Shown: piece after piece, positions 22,456-24,045 of the stretch | How positions within the stretch are numbered: position 1 is the first letter of the stretch | Layout: each line of letters begins with the position of its first letter | Virus record (IMG/VR): IMGVR_UViG_3300046009_000079 | Coordinates: 1-24,045 of that record | Reading direction: 5' to 3' (one strand) | DNA length: 24,045 bases | DNA from: a virus | Notes under the pieces: generated by a model | Told to the model about the DNA's origin: nothing | The model's database searches: none | Seen by the model: only the letters and a program-made list of their open reading frames with translations | Translations under genes and position numbers: made by a program

Positions 22456-24045
22456 TATTTAACATCCCTTGGTGTCAGCTGCTTATCTCTTACTAGATCC
22501 TGTGATAAGAACCTGTCGTGGATATAAGCAAAACCTAACTTATCGTCTTTTTTCAATTTATTAACGAAACTGTCAAATATCACTTTAAGGTCAGCATTTG
22601 ACTTTGCTTCGATTGACTTCGCTTCTCTAGTAAGAAGTTCTCGTGCAACAACTTTTCTAAACTCAAGATATCTGTCAACAGATTTCCAAGTTGTACTGTT
22701 CTCATTGTTTTCTAGGAAGGTTGGGTCGCTTAGAATCTTGCTTAGTCCAGCAATAACTCGGTTGGTCTTAGACCCATCTGAATCTAGGTAGTCGTCATAC
22801 CAGGCTGTACGAACATACTCACCTGACTTCTTATCAAACATAGGCTTGCCTTCGGCATCAGTCTGGACTGCTAACTTATTGATAAAGGCATCCTTGATAA
22901 TGGCCAAGTCTTCTGCTCCGCTTTGCTGGATGGAGGTTAGGCCACGAGCAGCAAGTTCTGCATCTAGTGCATCAGCAAACTTATTGTACTGAATCCAACC
23001 CTTTTCAGCATCAGTTTTTTTCTGTGCTTCAGCAGGGCTTTGTGATGAAAGGAATCTATCTGGAGCATCTGCCGATACACGCTTCTTGTAAAGGTAATCG
23101 TATGCAGACTGTGAAAACTCATAACCAGAAGGGTCATTAACAATCAAGCCAACTAACTTAGGATCAATATTAACTACTTCACCAATCAACTTGTCATACT
23201 TCTTGAGGTTGGTTGTAGCAGCTATTGATGACTGAACGCCTGTTGGGTTCTTTGAAAGGCTAGATGTAAACGAGAAGAACTCTGGATAGTCTTCTAGGAA
23301 CTTAGCGTCTGCATTAATTCCATATACTCTTCTGTACTCACGTGTCTTATCAAGATAATACTTGTAAGGAGTATCAAAGCGTGGAGCAAATGGCATAATA
23401 AGGTTTGCAGCAACACGCATATTCCAGTAGTCCTTCGTCATTCTAAGGACCTTATCTGCGCTTACTGGTTCACGTCCGTTGCGCTTTGCACGCATTTGTT
23501 CTGTGTTCCAGATGAGCTGATATGTGCGAGCAAACTGTGGGTCATCTTGACCCTCTCTACGTGTCTGCAATCTTTGTACCCAAGCTGGCAAGAAGCCAGA
23601 TGCAGCATCCTTTGGATACCCGTATGGGAATAACCACTTAAGAGTTTCTCTTGTATCAGGTTGATTCTTGGTGATTTCTGCAACTGGTACCGCTACATAA
23701 GGTCCGGTTGGGAATATATCGCTGAATAGATTTGGATTACCCTTGTTATACAGGGCATCTAATCCACCTTGAAAGATAATATCTAGCGATGCTTTAGGAA
23801 CACCAATTTCTGTAAGTGACCTTAAACCAGGAACTGCTTGTGTTAATCCCTTTGGAAGACTAAACCACATAGTGTCATTACCTGATGTTTGTCCAGGTGG
23901 GACAATATTTCCATCTTGATCTGTGACAAGACCTGCTTCATTTGGAGCCTGCCAAACCATATAGCCACGATTAACAATGGCAGGGTTTGCAACTGCAAAC
24001 TTCATCCAAGTTTTGTAAGAGTTCTCTTGTGCTGAGAAGAATGGC
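22455..24045 (-). CDS. Large virion protein, C-terminal part (N-terminus beyond window)
   Basis: The frame is open through base 24045 (PFFSAQENSYKTW precedes the first ATG at 24005), so this is the C-terminal 529 or so residues of a longer protein and ATG 24005 is probably internal. Segments FAVANPAIVNRGYMVWQAPN, DTMWFSLPKGL, FPTGPYVAVPVAEI, TLKWLFPYGYP, LIMPFAPRFDTPYKYYLDK and long charged helices near the end suggest a large membrane-interacting ejection or internal virion protein, like the polyvalent proteins of podoviruses. The Pro/aromatic stretch PFAPRFDTPYKYY is distinctive. No catalytic domain is recognised in this part. Confidence 0.65.
   Translation of the reverse strand, partial: PFFSAQENSYKTWMKFAVANPAIVNRGYMVWQAPNEAGLVTDQDGNIVPPGQTSGNDTMWFSLPKGLTQAVPGLRSLTEIGVPKASLDIIFQGGLDALYNKGNPNLFSDIFPTGPYVAVPVAEITKNQPDTRETLKWLFPYGYPKDAASGFLPAWVQRLQTRREGQDDPQFARTYQLIWNTEQMRAKRNGREPVSADKVLRMTKDYWNMRVAANLIMPFAPRFDTPYKYYLDKTREYRRVYGINADAKFLEDYPEFFSFTSSLSKNPTGVQSSIAATTNLKKYDKLIGEVVNIDPKLVGLIVNDPSGYEFSQSAYDYLYKKRVSADAPDRFLSSQSPAEAQKKTDAEKGWIQYNKFADALDAELAARGLTSIQQSGAEDLAIIKDAFINKLAVQTDAEGKPMFDKKSGEYVRTAWYDDYLDSDGSKTNRVIAGLSKILSDPTFLENNENSTTWKSVDRYLEFRKVVARELLTREAKSIEAKSNADLKVIFDSFVNKLKKDDKLGFAYIHDRFLSQDLVRDKQLTPRDVK

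Overview
The window is a stretch of a tailed-phage genome, most likely a podovirus-like phage of an actinobacterium. The phage call rests on a complete virion gene block: N4-gp56-type major capsid protein, acidic scaffold-like protein, neck/tail-tube-like protein, large tail protein, collagen-like and glycine-rich fibres, and a lysis cassette. The host call rests on a WhiB-family gene (four cysteines plus the GIWGG turn) and on two promoters of the leaderless type that is frequent in Actinobacteria. Base composition is moderate rather than GC-rich, which would suit low-GC freshwater Actinobacteria, but that is inference. No integrase, tRNA, IS element or CRISPR array was seen.

Layout. From the right edge down to about 5.9 kb, all genes lie on the minus strand and are packed with TAATG, TGATG or ATGA overlaps. 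In transcription order they are: a large virion protein cut by the window edge, two internal/virion proteins, scaffold, capsid, a run of very small (often basic) genes including an 8-cysteine metallothionein-like peptide, minor structural proteins, a collagen-like fibre, a glycosyltransferase with its own promoter, a neck protein, a fibre with phage-tail linker motifs, three paralogous beta-rich adhesins (two with glycine-rich tips), two small fibre-associated proteins, a 731-residue tail protein, and a holin-like/M15 endolysin/holin-like cassette. An intrinsic terminator (5851-5889) closes this unit.

Two overlapping plus-strand genes (zinc-ribbon protein and HNH nuclease, 5251-5848) converge on that terminator. 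They diverge from a second minus-strand unit that starts at 5128 and runs off the left edge. The 122-bp divergent region holds an extended -10 leaderless promoter (minus strand), a possible plus-strand -10, and a perfect 7-bp inverted repeat between them.

The left unit is DNA metabolism: endonuclease VII, an HslV-like Ntn protease, a tiny membrane protein, a four-cysteine PD-(D/E)XK nuclease, a Cys/His protein, WhiB, a DnaB-like helicase, a second PD-(D/E)XK nuclease, several very small proteins, and a primase split into a CHC2 zinc-finger protein and a TOPRIM protein.

The most notable observation is that the HslV-like protein keeps an exactly spaced Thr1/Asp17/Lys34 catalytic set only if translation begins at an ATC codon (4716-4718), which has a good ribosome-binding site. 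The first ATG would delete the nucleophile.
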